A DNA stretch of 52,158 nt from Timburyella sp030842085 (GTDB taxonomy: Bacteria > Bacillota > Clostridia > Oscillospirales > Acutalibacteraceae): contig JAUUSE010000007.1 of the NCBI GenBank assembly GCA_030842085.1, forward strand, positions 1 through 52,158, written 5' to 3'. Both the position numbers and the translations under genes were made by a program. The notes beneath the pieces were generated by a model. It worked only from the letters and a program-made list of their open reading frames with translations, did not search any database and was not told where the DNA came from. Shown here one piece after another: positions 1 through 7,319 of the stretch. The first letter of the stretch is position 1, and each line of letters starts with the position of its first letter.

Positions 1-2
1 AA

Positions 3-62
3 TCCGTAAACGGCGCTATTGACTTATCTCCTCTTTATGATAATAAAAACAATAGTAATTAA
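3..62 (+). CDS. C-terminal end of a gene cut by the window edge (partial)
   Basis: Frame 3 is open from the first base and ends at a TAA at 60-62, giving about 19 residues (SVNGAIDLSPLYDN...). The other two plus-strand frames stop within the first 21 bases. A strong plus-strand terminator lies 150 bases downstream, which fits a gene ending here. Nineteen codons are too few to identify a family, and the open frame could be chance. Confidence 0.35.
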   Translation, partial: SVNGAIDLSPLYDNKNNSN

Positions 63-210
63 TTCATGCAGTATTATTAATGAATCTGGGTTAAGTAAGA
101 TTAATGTCAGAGCTGTTGCCTGGCATTAATTATTTGTGCCCTTTTTATGAACCTTGTATGTATTAAGCTATATTAATAGAAATTCATTATTTGATTGAAA
201 AACAAACAAT

Positions 211-251
211 AAACAGGTACAGTTTAAATACTAATCTGTACCTGTTTTTTT
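211..251 (+). terminator. Rho-independent terminator
   Basis: An 11-12 bp inverted repeat (AACAGGTACAG at 212-222 against CTGTACCTGTT at 236-246) is followed directly by a run of T. It probably ends the transcript of the gene that enters from the left edge. Confidence 0.75.
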
Positions 252-560
252 ATTCTCACAATCTCCATAAATCCACTGCATATTACTGCATATTAAAGTA
301 AGAAAAAAACTTTTTCAAAATTGCTCCCGAAATATAAGGAGCCAATTCTTTATGTCGAATATGTGCCCGTCAACCGGCGGCAACTACTATAGAATACTTC
401 ACTTGAATTTAAAAGCCAGTTCAAATTGGCTTTTATAATCTATAGAGTGACATTTAAGCAAAGCCTTTTAATGCCAGATTTTGCAATATCATAACGCTGC
501 AAACGATAAAGCCGCTGATAATTAGCATAACCGTAGCGTATTTCGCCTTTACCATATCAA
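252..560. other. Intergenic region with a weak hairpin and a tiny open frame
   Basis: No convincing gene. A 28-codon frame at 352-438 (begins MSNMCPSTGG) has an AAGGAG at 335-340 upstream, and its last codons fall inside a small hairpin (AAAAGCCA at about 410-418 against TGGCTTTT at 427-434). The hairpin could serve as a bidirectional terminator for the oxidoreductase gene that ends at 561. The tiny frame is not supported well enough to call. Confidence 0.4.
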
Positions 561-1664
561 TTATTCAAATGCTGCAGCAACCTTTTCAAGCTGCTTTCTT
601 ATATCTATGTGCTGTGGGCAAGCCCTTTCGCACTTTCCGCATTTAATGCAGTCAGATGCTTTTCCATATACTTCGGCATAATTTTCATAATATACCTTAT
701 GCGTTGAAAAACCGTCGTTGTCAGCTCTTTTTTCAGCATTGAACAATTCAAAATATTTTGGGATAGCAATATTTTTAGGGCAATCATTAAGGCAATATCC
801 GCATGCAGTGCACGGAATTGCTATGCTGGAATTTATAATATCAACGGCGTTTTTGACAATTTTAAGCTCATCTTTTGTCATTGTTTCAAAATGCTGCATA
901 CTTGCAGTATTATCCAAAAGCTGCTCCATATTAGACATGCCGCTGAGCACCATCATTACGTTTTCCAGGCTCGCTGCATATCTTATGGCCCAAGATGCAA
1001 CCGACGCTTTAGGGGCATATGATTTAAAGAGCTTTTCGGCTTCTACCGGAACGCTTGCAAGAGCTCCTCCTTTTACCAGCTCCATCACAATCACCGGCTT
1101 GCCGTGCTTTACCGCCGTTTCATAGCATTTGCGCGACTGAATGCTGTCGTTGTCCCAGTCAAGATAATTTATTTGCAGCTGTACAAATTCTGTCTCAGGA
1201 TGAGAAATAAGAATTTCATCAAGCAAATCGGCAGTATCATGGAAAGAAAATCCTATTTTCTTTATTTTGCCCTCGTTCTTTTTCTTCACTATAAAGTCAA
1301 ACGCATTATATTTCTGCGCAATATTATAATGATTTAATCCTAGATTATGTAACAGGTAATAGTCAAAATAATCTACCCCGCACTTTTTTAATTGCTCGTC
1401 AAAAATGCGCTCCAAATCATCCTTTGATTTTAACGACATTGTAGGCAGCTTATCAGCGAGCACAAAGCTTTCACGAGGATGCCTTTTTACAAGCGCTTCT
1501 TTTATTACTTCTTCGCTCTTAAAATTATGATACATGTAAGCTGTATCAAAATATGTAAATCCGCGTTCTAAAAAAATATCGGTCATTTTACATACAGTAT
1601 TTATATCTACTGTCTCGTCTTCAAGCTGCGGTAGACGCATAAAACCGAAGCCCAGTTTTTTCAT
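561..1664 (-). CDS. Aldo/keto reductase with C-terminal 2[4Fe-4S] ferredoxin domain
   Basis: A 367-residue cytosolic oxidoreductase with an N-terminal aldo/keto reductase TIM barrel (about residues 1-270: FDTAYMYH near residue 40, ADKLP near 70 and LLHNLG near 105 match the family's Asp/Tyr, Lys and His sites). The C-terminus carries two ferredoxin motifs, CTACGYCLNDCP and CIKCGKCERACP, each binding one [4Fe-4S] cluster. This architecture is common in anaerobic Clostridia and suggests ferredoxin-linked reduction of a carbonyl; the substrate cannot be told. The ATG at 1664 was chosen because GGAGG lies 8 bases upstream; an in-frame start at 1703 has no such site. It stands alone, facing the left edge. 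Confidence 0.9.
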   Translation of the reverse strand: MKKLGFGFMRLPQLEDETVDINTVCKMTDIFLERGFTYFDTAYMYHNFKSEEVIKEALVKRHPRESFVLADKLPTMSLKSKDDLERIFDEQLKKCGVDYFDYYLLHNLGLNHYNIAQKYNAFDFIVKKKNEGKIKKIGFSFHDTADLLDEILISHPETEFVQLQINYLDWDNDSIQSRKCYETAVKHGKPVIVMELVKGGALASVPVEAEKLFKSYAPKASVASWAIRYAASLENVMMVLSGMSNMEQLLDNTASMQHFETMTKDELKIVKNAVDIINSSIAIPCTACGYCLNDCPKNIAIPKYFELFNAEKRADNDGFSTHKVYYENYAEVYGKASDCIKCGKCERACPQHIDIRKQLEKVAAAFE

Positions 1665-1704
1665 CAGAAACGCCTCCAAATAAAATTTTACCTTTGTACA
1701 CATG

Positions 1705-2040
1705 CATCAAGCTGACAAATGCATAACCATCAATTATACGAACATTGTAAATATATAATATATATATCACAAATGATAATTAAAATCAAACAATAAGAAA
1801 TTAGAAAAAATTAGTCCAATTTTTCCTCATACCATAAATTTATTTGCTTATTTTTATAAAAAATATAACAAAAATTAAATATTTTTATATTAATAGACAT
1901 AACTTTCTAAATTTCCTTTTTTTAATATGATATTCATCCTAAAATATAATAGATTATTATTCGCTCATCGCTGGTGAAAATGAGCCGTTTCTCCGGCGTA
2001 CTTTTGATAAAATTTTTTATCTATGTTTTTTCTTACTTAA
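1705..2040. other. AT-rich intergenic region with an unexplained double hairpin
   Basis: Mostly A/T. One GC-richer spot stands out: GCTCAT (1963-1968) pairs with ATGAGC (1980-1985), and GCCG (1984-1987) can pair with CGGC (1994-1997). The palindrome GATAAAATTTTTTATC follows at about 2009-2024. No known riboswitch consensus was recognised and no gene was found. Confidence 0.4.
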
Positions 2041-2050
2041 GCGTATAATA

Positions 2051-2090
2051 AAAATACGCCAAATTCAAATTAATGATTTGGCGTATTTTT
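2051..2090 (-). terminator. Terminator of tRNA-Thr
   Basis: A near-perfect inverted repeat (AAAATACGCCAAAT at 2051-2064 against ATTTGGCGTATTTT at 2076-2089) begins one base beyond the tRNA 3' end. Read on the minus strand it ends in a T-run. Confidence 0.8.
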
Positions 2091-2091
2091 A

Positions 2092-2167
2092 TGGAGCTGC
2101 TAACCAGATTCGAACTGGTGACCTCTTCCTTACCAAGGAAGTGCTCTGCCTACTGAGCCATAGCAGC
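2092..2167 (-). tRNA. tRNA-Thr (anticodon GGT)
   Basis: A complete 76-nt cloverleaf on the minus strand: acceptor GCTGCTA/TAGCAGC, D-stem GCTC/GAGC, anticodon stem CTTCC/GGAAG around loop TTGGTAA (anticodon GGT, decoding ACC and ACU), T-stem ACCAG/CTGGT with loop TTCGAAT, discriminator T and an encoded CCA. It has its own promoter and terminator, so it is a single-gene transcript. Confidence 0.97.
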
Positions 2168-2202
2168 CTATTTATTATATTTATACTGTCACAGCATCAG
2201 TT

Positions 2203-2231
2203 ATTATATCAATATAAATATATTTTGTCAA
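2203..2231 (-). promoter_or_regulatory. Sigma-70 type promoter for tRNA-Thr
   Basis: TTGACA (2231-2226), a 17-base spacer and TATAAT (2208-2203), reading toward the tRNA. The predicted start near 2196 leaves about 29 bases of 5' leader. Confidence 0.85.
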
Positions 2232-2369
2232 TAATATATCTTGTGTTATATTATATTTTATGTTATTATTATTTTATAATTATTTAATAAAAATTAATAT
2301 ATAAATAAATTTTTATTATTAATTTTGTGGATTAATGCTTTATTTAGCTTAATCATAAACAATATTAAA

Positions 2370-2380
2370 AAGGAGGAAAT
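2370..2380 (+). promoter_or_regulatory. Shine-Dalgarno sequence without a start codon (possible mRNA-stabilising SD)
   Basis: AAGGAGGAAA sits about 55 bases before the toxin-like gene's ATG and has no ATG, GTG or TTG at usable spacing. The gene has its own AAGGAG next to its start. Unused upstream SDs that bind ribosomes and protect mRNA 5' ends are known (STAB-SD of Bacillus cry3A); that role here is inference. Confidence 0.3.
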
Positions 2381-2432
2381 TTTTAAAACAGCGGCAATTT
2401 TTTAAGAACATTAAAAGTAAAGGAGCATTAAA

Positions 2433-4001
2433 ATGAAAAGATTAAGTATCAAAAGCATATGTATTACATTAGTGCTTACGACAATGATTGCTGTCATCAG
2501 TGTTATGAGCACCAGCCTATCGGCACTTGCTATGGAGCCTTTTAGCCCAAATGAGGAGTCTCAGGAAGAATTTATTGATTATATGCACAAAAATAAGGAT
2601 AAAATTGAAATTAAAGTTATAGGCGATATGCCTGTAAAAAATAATATTGTTTATGAATATATTGATGAGGGTGCTGAAACAGCAAGTGTAAAATCAGTAA
2701 ATTCTGAAAAAGACGCTTCAATGCAGATTAACGAAGATGAGACTTTAGTTACAGAATCTTTCCAAATAGAAAATATTAAAAAGGTCGAAAATATAACGGA
2801 TGTAAAAGCTAAAACTTCTAAAGAGCAAACAAAAGCATACATAATATCAAATGAAAAAATTCAGGAATTTTTATCTGCCGAAAACATGGAGAATGTCGAT
2901 AACCTATTGTCTAATGGATATTCTTTATATTTTATCACCGACAGCAATTACGAAATTGACCTTATAAATCATAAATTCGGTTTATTAGAGTCTTTGCCTA
3001 GAGAAGAAGATTATGAGATAAACACAGAATACTCTCAAAAAGTTTTAGAGGATTATACGGAGGGCGAAGAACTTCCAGAGGTCAATTCCTATACAATAGG
3101 GTGCTACATATCCCGAAACATGGCGGGAGAATACTTTTTCGGCACGCTTATGTCTAGCATAGAAAAAGAAGATATTTATGACAGTATAGTTATGCACGCC
3201 GTGCTGCGCCGCAAAAATTACACATCTTATAAAGACATTAACAATGTTAAGGCGCAGAATATTGCTTTTTCAATTACAGCCGATGCAGCTACAGAAGATG
3301 ACATGTCCAATTTCCGCAACTGGGCTATTGCTGAATACGGAAGAGAAAGCTGGTTCCAGGCATATGGAGAACGAATCTCAGTATCATCACTTATGAAAAT
3401 AGACGATATACATATAGGAAATATTACAACTTATGATACTTACGGCTATTCAATAGATTCTCAAAATCTTGCTCTCTATATTAATGTCATAAGAATTGGT
3501 GTAGTACCATATAATGGAGTGACAACAAAATCTGTTTATTGGGAGAATATATCTAATCAGTCTAATATTAATCTTTATGACTTTGGACCTCAGTATCAGC
3601 CGAAGACAAGCACATTAACCCTTGGCTTTAACAGCGGATTTGATGTAAAGGCAGGTTTTAACGGCGATAATTCTGTAGGCGGTTCAATAGGTTTTTCAGC
3701 AAGCTATTCGATACCATTTGAAGAAGTAGAGGTAACTAATCCTCATGCAGACCCGCAAAAACGTACTGCAACTGCTGATTTTAAATATAAATCTGGTGAA
3801 GCCCGCAAACAGTACTCTGAAAATACTGCTTATTCCGTATTCAGAGCAACCGAGAACGGCACTATTCAGTTTAATCCGCAACAAAAGGTTGTTATACAAT
3901 TTAATCCTGCTTTTAGTCTTCTTATAATGACTGAGGTTGATGAGCATTATCAATACCCGATAAGCAGAACCATAACTCCAGGCGGAGCCTGCTTTTATTA
4001 A
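2433..4001 (+). CDS. Secreted leukocidin/hemolysin-like beta-pore-forming toxin homologue
   Basis: 522 residues. Residues 1-34 form a signal peptide (MKR, hydrophobic core, ALA-M cleavage site). Residues 40-250 are acidic and unrecognised. From about 280 the order of motifs resembles staphylococcal leukocidin subunits: a P-x-x-Q segment before TLGFNSG (about 395-401; compare TLGYNIGG), a Gly/Ser-rich alternating stretch SVGGSIGFSASYSI (about 413-426; compare the amphipathic stem), then FNPAFSLLIM (about 490-499; compare FNPSFITTLSH). The protein ends about 20 residues later, so the usual C-terminal rim part is short or absent. AAGGAG lies before the ATG. A small membrane protein gene follows after 17 bases and the 3' end is duplicated downstream. 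A role as a pore-forming toxin is inferred from by-eye similarity. Confidence 0.6.
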   Translation: MKRLSIKSICITLVLTTMIAVISVMSTSLSALAMEPFSPNEESQEEFIDYMHKNKDKIEIKVIGDMPVKNNIVYEYIDEGAETASVKSVNSEKDASMQINEDETLVTESFQIENIKKVENITDVKAKTSKEQTKAYIISNEKIQEFLSAENMENVDNLLSNGYSLYFITDSNYEIDLINHKFGLLESLPREEDYEINTEYSQKVLEDYTEGEELPEVNSYTIGCYISRNMAGEYFFGTLMSSIEKEDIYDSIVMHAVLRRKNYTSYKDINNVKAQNIAFSITADAATEDDMSNFRNWAIAEYGRESWFQAYGERISVSSLMKIDDIHIGNITTYDTYGYSIDSQNLALYINVIRIGVVPYNGVTTKSVYWENISNQSNINLYDFGPQYQPKTSTLTLGFNSGFDVKAGFNGDNSVGGSIGFSASYSIPFEEVEVTNPHADPQKRTATADFKYKSGEARKQYSENTAYSVFRATENGTIQFNPQQKVVIQFNPAFSLLIMTEVDEHYQYPISRTITPGGACFY

Positions 4002-4018
4002 TTTGGAGGAATAATAAT

Positions 4019-4381
4019 TTGAATAAAGAGACTAAAAAATTTATTCTTAGCATAGCATTTACTGCTGTAGGCGCTTTAATCGTTTCATTGCTCTCAATAG
4101 CTGCTTCAATAAAAGACAGTATTTCTATAATATATGATGAGTTTATGTTTTCGCGTTTTGCATTTATGGGATATGGCGTCATTATTTTATATCCGCTTTT
4201 CTTCATTGGCCTGATTATGTTCGTTGCGGGGCTGATTATGCTAATAAAAGAGCTGTTGTCAGTAACTGGAGGAAAAATCAGAAAGGCTATATACAGAATT
4301 TTAGCATATGACGGACATAAAAAAGATAGTGAAAGCATGAGCAACACCGATAACAAAATCGACAATACCGATAATAAGTAA
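4019..4381 (+). CDS. Small two-helix membrane protein, copy 1 (TTG start)
   Basis: 120 residues of unknown family. Two hydrophobic helices (about 9-31 and 49-76) are separated by a short polar loop, and a hydrophilic C-terminal tail ends in a repeated TDNKID/TDNK segment. TTG is the start: GGAGG at 4005-4009 lies 9 bases upstream. It begins 17 bases after the toxin-like gene and is surely cotranscribed. A second, shorter copy lies at 4573-4833 with an almost identical second helix. Association with a putative pore-forming toxin suggests an immunity or export helper, but nothing in the sequence proves that. Confidence 0.75.
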   Translation: MNKETKKFILSIAFTAVGALIVSLLSIAASIKDSISIIYDEFMFSRFAFMGYGVIILYPLFFIGLIMFVAGLIMLIKELLSVTGGKIRKAIYRILAYDGHKKDSESMSNTDNKIDNTDNK

Positions 4382-4392
4382 CCGCTCCCCCC

Positions 4393-4557
4393 GTATTCAG
4401 GGCAACTGAGAGTGGTACTATTCAGTTTAATCCGCAGCAAAAGGTTGTGTTCCAGTTTAATAATAGGGTTGGACCGCTAACGTCAATTTTAACGGCAGAG
4501 CATTATCAGGCCTCAATAAACAGAACCATAACTCTAGGCGGAGCCTGCTTTTATTAA
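4393..4557 (+). pseudogene. Relic of the toxin-like gene's 3' end (tandem duplication)
   Basis: In the frame ending at the TAA at 4555-4557 this stretch encodes about 54 residues matching the last 54 of the 2433-4001 gene: VFRATESGTIQFNPQQKVV against VFRATENGTIQFNPQQKVV, and a shared GGACFY ending. It has no start codon or signal peptide of its own. The match continues through the spacer and ribosome binding site into the following small gene, so one segment (toxin 3' end plus small gene) was duplicated and the toxin part has since diverged. Confidence 0.9.
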
Positions 4558-4572
4558 TTTGGAGGGGTAATA

Positions 4573-4833
4573 ATGAGTAAAGATAAAACTTTAATATTAT
4601 TAGGCAGTGTATTTACTATTGCGGGTGCTTTAATCGTTTCCCTGCTCTCAATAGCCGCTTCAATAAGTGAGAGTATTTCTGTAATACGTGATGGGCTTAT
4701 ATTTTCGCGTTTTGTATTTATGGGATATGGAGTCATTATTTTATATCCGCTTTTCTTTATTGGCCTGATTATGTTCGTTGCTGGGCTGATTATTCTTATA
4801 GCGGCATTGGTGACGGCGCTCAGAAATAAATAA
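4573..4833 (+). CDS. Small two-helix membrane protein, copy 2
   Basis: 86 residues, paralogue of the 4019-4381 product. Both share ALIVSLLSIAAS in the first helix and FMGYGVIILYPLFFIGLI in the second. This copy starts with ATG behind GGAGG and lacks the long hydrophilic C-terminal tail, ending ALVTALRNK. It belongs to the second unit of the tandem duplication and is followed by a terminator. Function unknown; if copy 1 protects against the adjacent toxin-like protein, this would be a spare or altered-specificity version (inference). Confidence 0.75.
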   Translation: MSKDKTLILLGSVFTIAGALIVSLLSIAASISESISVIRDGLIFSRFVFMGYGVIILYPLFFIGLIMFVAGLIILIAALVTALRNK

Positions 4834-4874
4834 TAGTAGTTTAAAATCTATAATATTAAACTTATAATAGAGCA

Positions 4875-4920
4875 AAGTCGTTCTGCACATTAAAAAGCGC
4901 AGAACGACTTATTTTATTTT
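4875..4920 (+). terminator. Terminator after the duplicated toxin-like cluster
   Basis: A perfect 12-bp inverted repeat (AAGTCGTTCTGC at 4875-4886 against GCAGAACGACTT at 4899-4910) followed by ATTTTATTTT. It closes the 2433-4833 transcription unit. Confidence 0.85.
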
Positions 4921-5085
4921 GCCTTTCGCAATTTTAAGCTTTAACTGCAATTTCATTAAATTAGATTTTCATTTGTTAATATATAACTGTAAAAAGGCGC
5001 AAAATTGCCTTATATTTTATGGTTACCAATCACAAGATTGTCATTGCAGCAGTTGCCGCTTTCTCTGTCGAGCAAATAAAAATAA

Positions 5086-5509
5086 GCCATCCTCCCAAAG
5101 CGAGAGGATGGCGTTTATACTATATCATTGGATTCACCTTTTTATAATAGATAATACTTTTTAAAAAGCTAAAAATTGTTTTTGGTATCAACCCCTATGT
5201 CGCAGATAAAACTTTCTTAAATTCTATCTGCACAAAATTTAAAAAGTTATCTATGGCCTACGCCAACATATCCAACTGATATGGTTTCTCTGCCGCAGCC
5301 ATTAACATTATAAAAAGAGTTAAGCCCCTAAACTATATATGCTTAAAAAGTTATTATCTTCTTTTATAACCAGCAAATTATATCAACACTAATAAACGGC
5401 TGCGGCTTTCTTAAACTGATTTTCAATTTCACTGTACATCGGAATCAGCTTCTTTCTTTATAAATTTCCGGCCTTTATACCGGAGCCTTTTCTCTTGTGC
5501 TTTCCTTAC
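5086..5509 (-). ncRNA. Candidate unassigned transcript (about 420 nt)
   Basis: A consensus promoter (5544-5516) and a strong terminator (stem GCCATCCTC/GAGGATGGC at 5112-5086, then a T-rich tail) bracket this stretch on the minus strand, with no gene of usual length between. A TCCGG/CCGGA hairpin lies near the 5' end. A 16-codon frame (5439-5389, MYSEIENQFKKAAAVY) is the only peptide-like sequence and has a poor ribosome site. It does not resemble RNase P RNA, tmRNA or SRP RNA by their conserved motifs. It could be a small RNA, a short peptide mRNA or the remains of a gene. Confidence 0.5.
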
Positions 5510-5515
5510 GCTTAT

Positions 5516-5544
5516 ATTATAATGCTAAATGGTGATTTTGTCAA
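5516..5544 (-). promoter_or_regulatory. Consensus promoter for the unassigned minus-strand transcript
   Basis: TTGACA (5544-5539), exactly 17 bases, then TATAAT (5521-5516): a perfect sigma-70/sigma-A match. Predicted transcription start near 5509. Confidence 0.8.
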
Positions 5545-5602
5545 TACTTATTATTAATAATTTTTATTTTATTTGTTAATAATTTATAAATTAAATAAGC
5601 TG

Positions 5603-5636
5603 TTGACTACAGATTTAAATAATAGTAAAATATAAT
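5603..5636 (+). promoter_or_regulatory. Promoter for the DUF1292 gene
   Basis: TTGACT (5603-5608) with TAAAAT at 17-base spacing (5626-5631), overlapping a TATAAT at 5631-5636. The predicted start near 5638 would leave only about 5 bases before the first ATG, so the mRNA is nearly leaderless or the later ATG at 5661 is used. Confidence 0.55.
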
Positions 5637-5642
5637 AAAACA

Positions 5643-5969
5643 ATGAAATGGTTGATGCAAATGGAAAAAATAAATGAAAATGATTATAATCCGGATATAA
5701 TATCTTTAAGCGATGAAAACGGGAATGAATACACCTTTGAGGTGCTTGACGCTGTTGAAACCGACACGGGACGCTATGTTGCAATGATTCCCGTTTACGA
5801 CGATCCCGAAAAAATGCTTGATGATAGCGGCGAGCTCGTTGTGCTTAAGGAAATTTATGAAGACGGAGAAAACTATTTTGAAGAAATAGAAGACGATGCG
5901 GAATATGAAACTATTGCAGAAATGTTTATTGACCGTCTCTCTGACATGTTTGAAATAGATGAAGAATAA
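5643..5969 (+). CDS. DUF1292 (YrzB-like) acidic protein
   Basis: 108 residues, very acidic. The pattern ISLSDENGNEYTFEVLDAVE...YVAMIPV...ELVVLKE followed by Glu/Asp runs matches the DUF1292 family, small cytosolic Firmicutes proteins of unknown function. Family members usually begin near MEKINEND, which is Met7 here (5661), so the first six residues may not be translated; neither ATG has a clear ribosome site. It is followed directly by 6S RNA. Confidence 0.8.
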   Translation: MKWLMQMEKINENDYNPDIISLSDENGNEYTFEVLDAVETDTGRYVAMIPVYDDPEKMLDDSGELVVLKEIYEDGENYFEEIEDDAEYETIAEMFIDRLSDMFEIDEE

Positions 5970-5974
5970 CTTTA

Positions 5975-6182
5975 TGTAGTCTGTTTCCTGCCCTGTTCGC
6001 GTATTTTGCGGTTATTATAACCCTACAAACCTTTATTTAGGGAGCTTTACTCCTCCGGTTGGATTGCAGGCCTCCCGCTGCGGCGGAAGTTGGAAGCGAG
6101 AAGGCGGAGGGTGGGCACCCACCTGCTTTGTTTTTAGCAGGTTATCTATAGCCGTATACGACAGGGCGGGAATGCTTTTTTT
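5975..6182 (+). ncRNA. ssrS: 6S RNA
   Basis: About 205 nt closed by a long end-pairing, CCTGCCCTGT (5987-5996) with ACAGGGCGGG (6161-6170), and ending in a T-run. Inside are blocks in the same order as enterobacterial 6S RNA: TGTTCGC after the 5' closing strand, CTCCTCCGGTTGGA, then a CACCTGC...GCAGGTTA hairpin followed by TATAGCC. 6S RNA mimics an open promoter and binds sigma-70/sigma-A RNA polymerase. The 5' end is approximate; no clear promoter was found, so it may be processed from the DUF1292 transcript. Confidence 0.85.
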
Positions 6183-6257
6183 TACTGCTCCTATTTTTTA
6201 ATATGTTTCACCGCACATATACCGATATTAAAATTTGTATATACTTGGAGAACTTAA

Positions 6258-6803
6258 ATGAGCAATATCGTAACAATATACTCCTCTAAATACGGATATA
6301 CTAAAAAATACGCCCAGTGGATTTCTGAAGCTCTGTCATGCGATTTATTTGAAAAAAAGAGCTTTAAGGCTAAAAATTTATCTCAATATAAAACTATAAT
6401 TTATGGCGGCGGACTTTATGCCGGCGGCGTTAGCGGAATTTCATTACTCATAAATAATTTTGAAAATATTAAAGATAAGAATATTATTTTATTTACCTGT
6501 GGTTTAGCAGATCCTCTTGATAAAGATAATTCTGAGCATATACTTAATTCGCTGTATAAAGTTTTAACTCCTCAAATGCGTGATGTTATAAAAATTTTCA
6601 GCTTTAGGGGAGGAATAGACTATTCAAAGCTTGGCCTCATACATAAAGCCATGATGGCTATGCTGCACAGGGTTATTTCTAAAAAAGATTACTCTTCGCT
6701 TAGAAGTGAAGATAGGCAAATGCTCAGCACTTACGGAAAGCAGATTGATTTTTCAAATAAAGAATCAATAACTCCGCTTATTCATTTTATAAACAGCCTT
6801 TAA
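6258..6803 (+). CDS. Flavodoxin-domain protein
   Basis: 181 residues. The N-terminal IVTIYSSKYGYTKKYAQWI is a flavodoxin FMN-phosphate loop (T/S-x-x-G-x-T), followed by IIYGGGLYAGGVSG and IILFTCGLADP in the positions of the two flavin-ring loops. It resembles the HemG-like/Flavodoxin_5 subgroup, which transfers electrons in anaerobes; partner unknown. TTGGAG lies before the ATG at 6258. It is monocistronic between 6S RNA and a hairpin terminator near 6971. Confidence 0.85.
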   Translation: MSNIVTIYSSKYGYTKKYAQWISEALSCDLFEKKSFKAKNLSQYKTIIYGGGLYAGGVSGISLLINNFENIKDKNIILFTCGLADPLDKDNSEHILNSLYKVLTPQMRDVIKIFSFRGGIDYSKLGLIHKAMMAMLHRVISKKDYSSLRSEDRQMLSTYGKQIDFSNKESITPLIHFINSL

Positions 6804-7319
6804 TTATAACATCCAGTATGTTGGCTTCTTTTTAGATGCGCTTTTCCGCATTAATATATTCTGACAGTGTTATCAAACCCATTAAATTTATATGTATAGT
6901 TAATACAGCTTGATGCTAAATCTTATATTGCCGTAAAACAGTCGCTGCTTTTACTTAAGGAAAATACTAAAACTGCCTGCAGAATTTTCTGCAGGCAGTT
7001 TTGATTATAATACGCTTTTATCAAAACAAAGTAACGTTACAAAAAGATTTGATAAAAAATTTTAACAGGCGGCTTTTAAAAAAAGCAGACATCAAATGCA
7101 AAAAATTATCGTGTGATATCATCAAGATTATTAACCATCTTAACAAACAACAGAAGTGCATATAAAAAATTATGCTTCATTCAATTGCTATGCCAGTATC
7201 AACTCTTTATATGCATTGTTAAAGCCGTCGACTGACTGGCAGATGACTGATAAATATGACAATCTCATTACTTTTTTCGTTTTTCTACTCGCTTTTTAAT
7301 ATGGTGAATTCCTCGATTT
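6804..7319. other. Intergenic region between two converging genes
   Basis: Contains the terminator at 6971-7005 and a perfect 10-bp palindrome GTAACGTTAC (7031-7040). Otherwise AT-rich with no supported gene. Confidence 0.5.
6971..7005 (+). terminator. Bidirectional terminator
   Basis: A perfect 12-bp stem AACTGCCTGCAG (6971-6982) with CTGCAGGCAGTT (6989-7000), then TTGATT. It serves the flavodoxin gene and could also stop minus-strand transcription from cysK. Confidence 0.7.
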
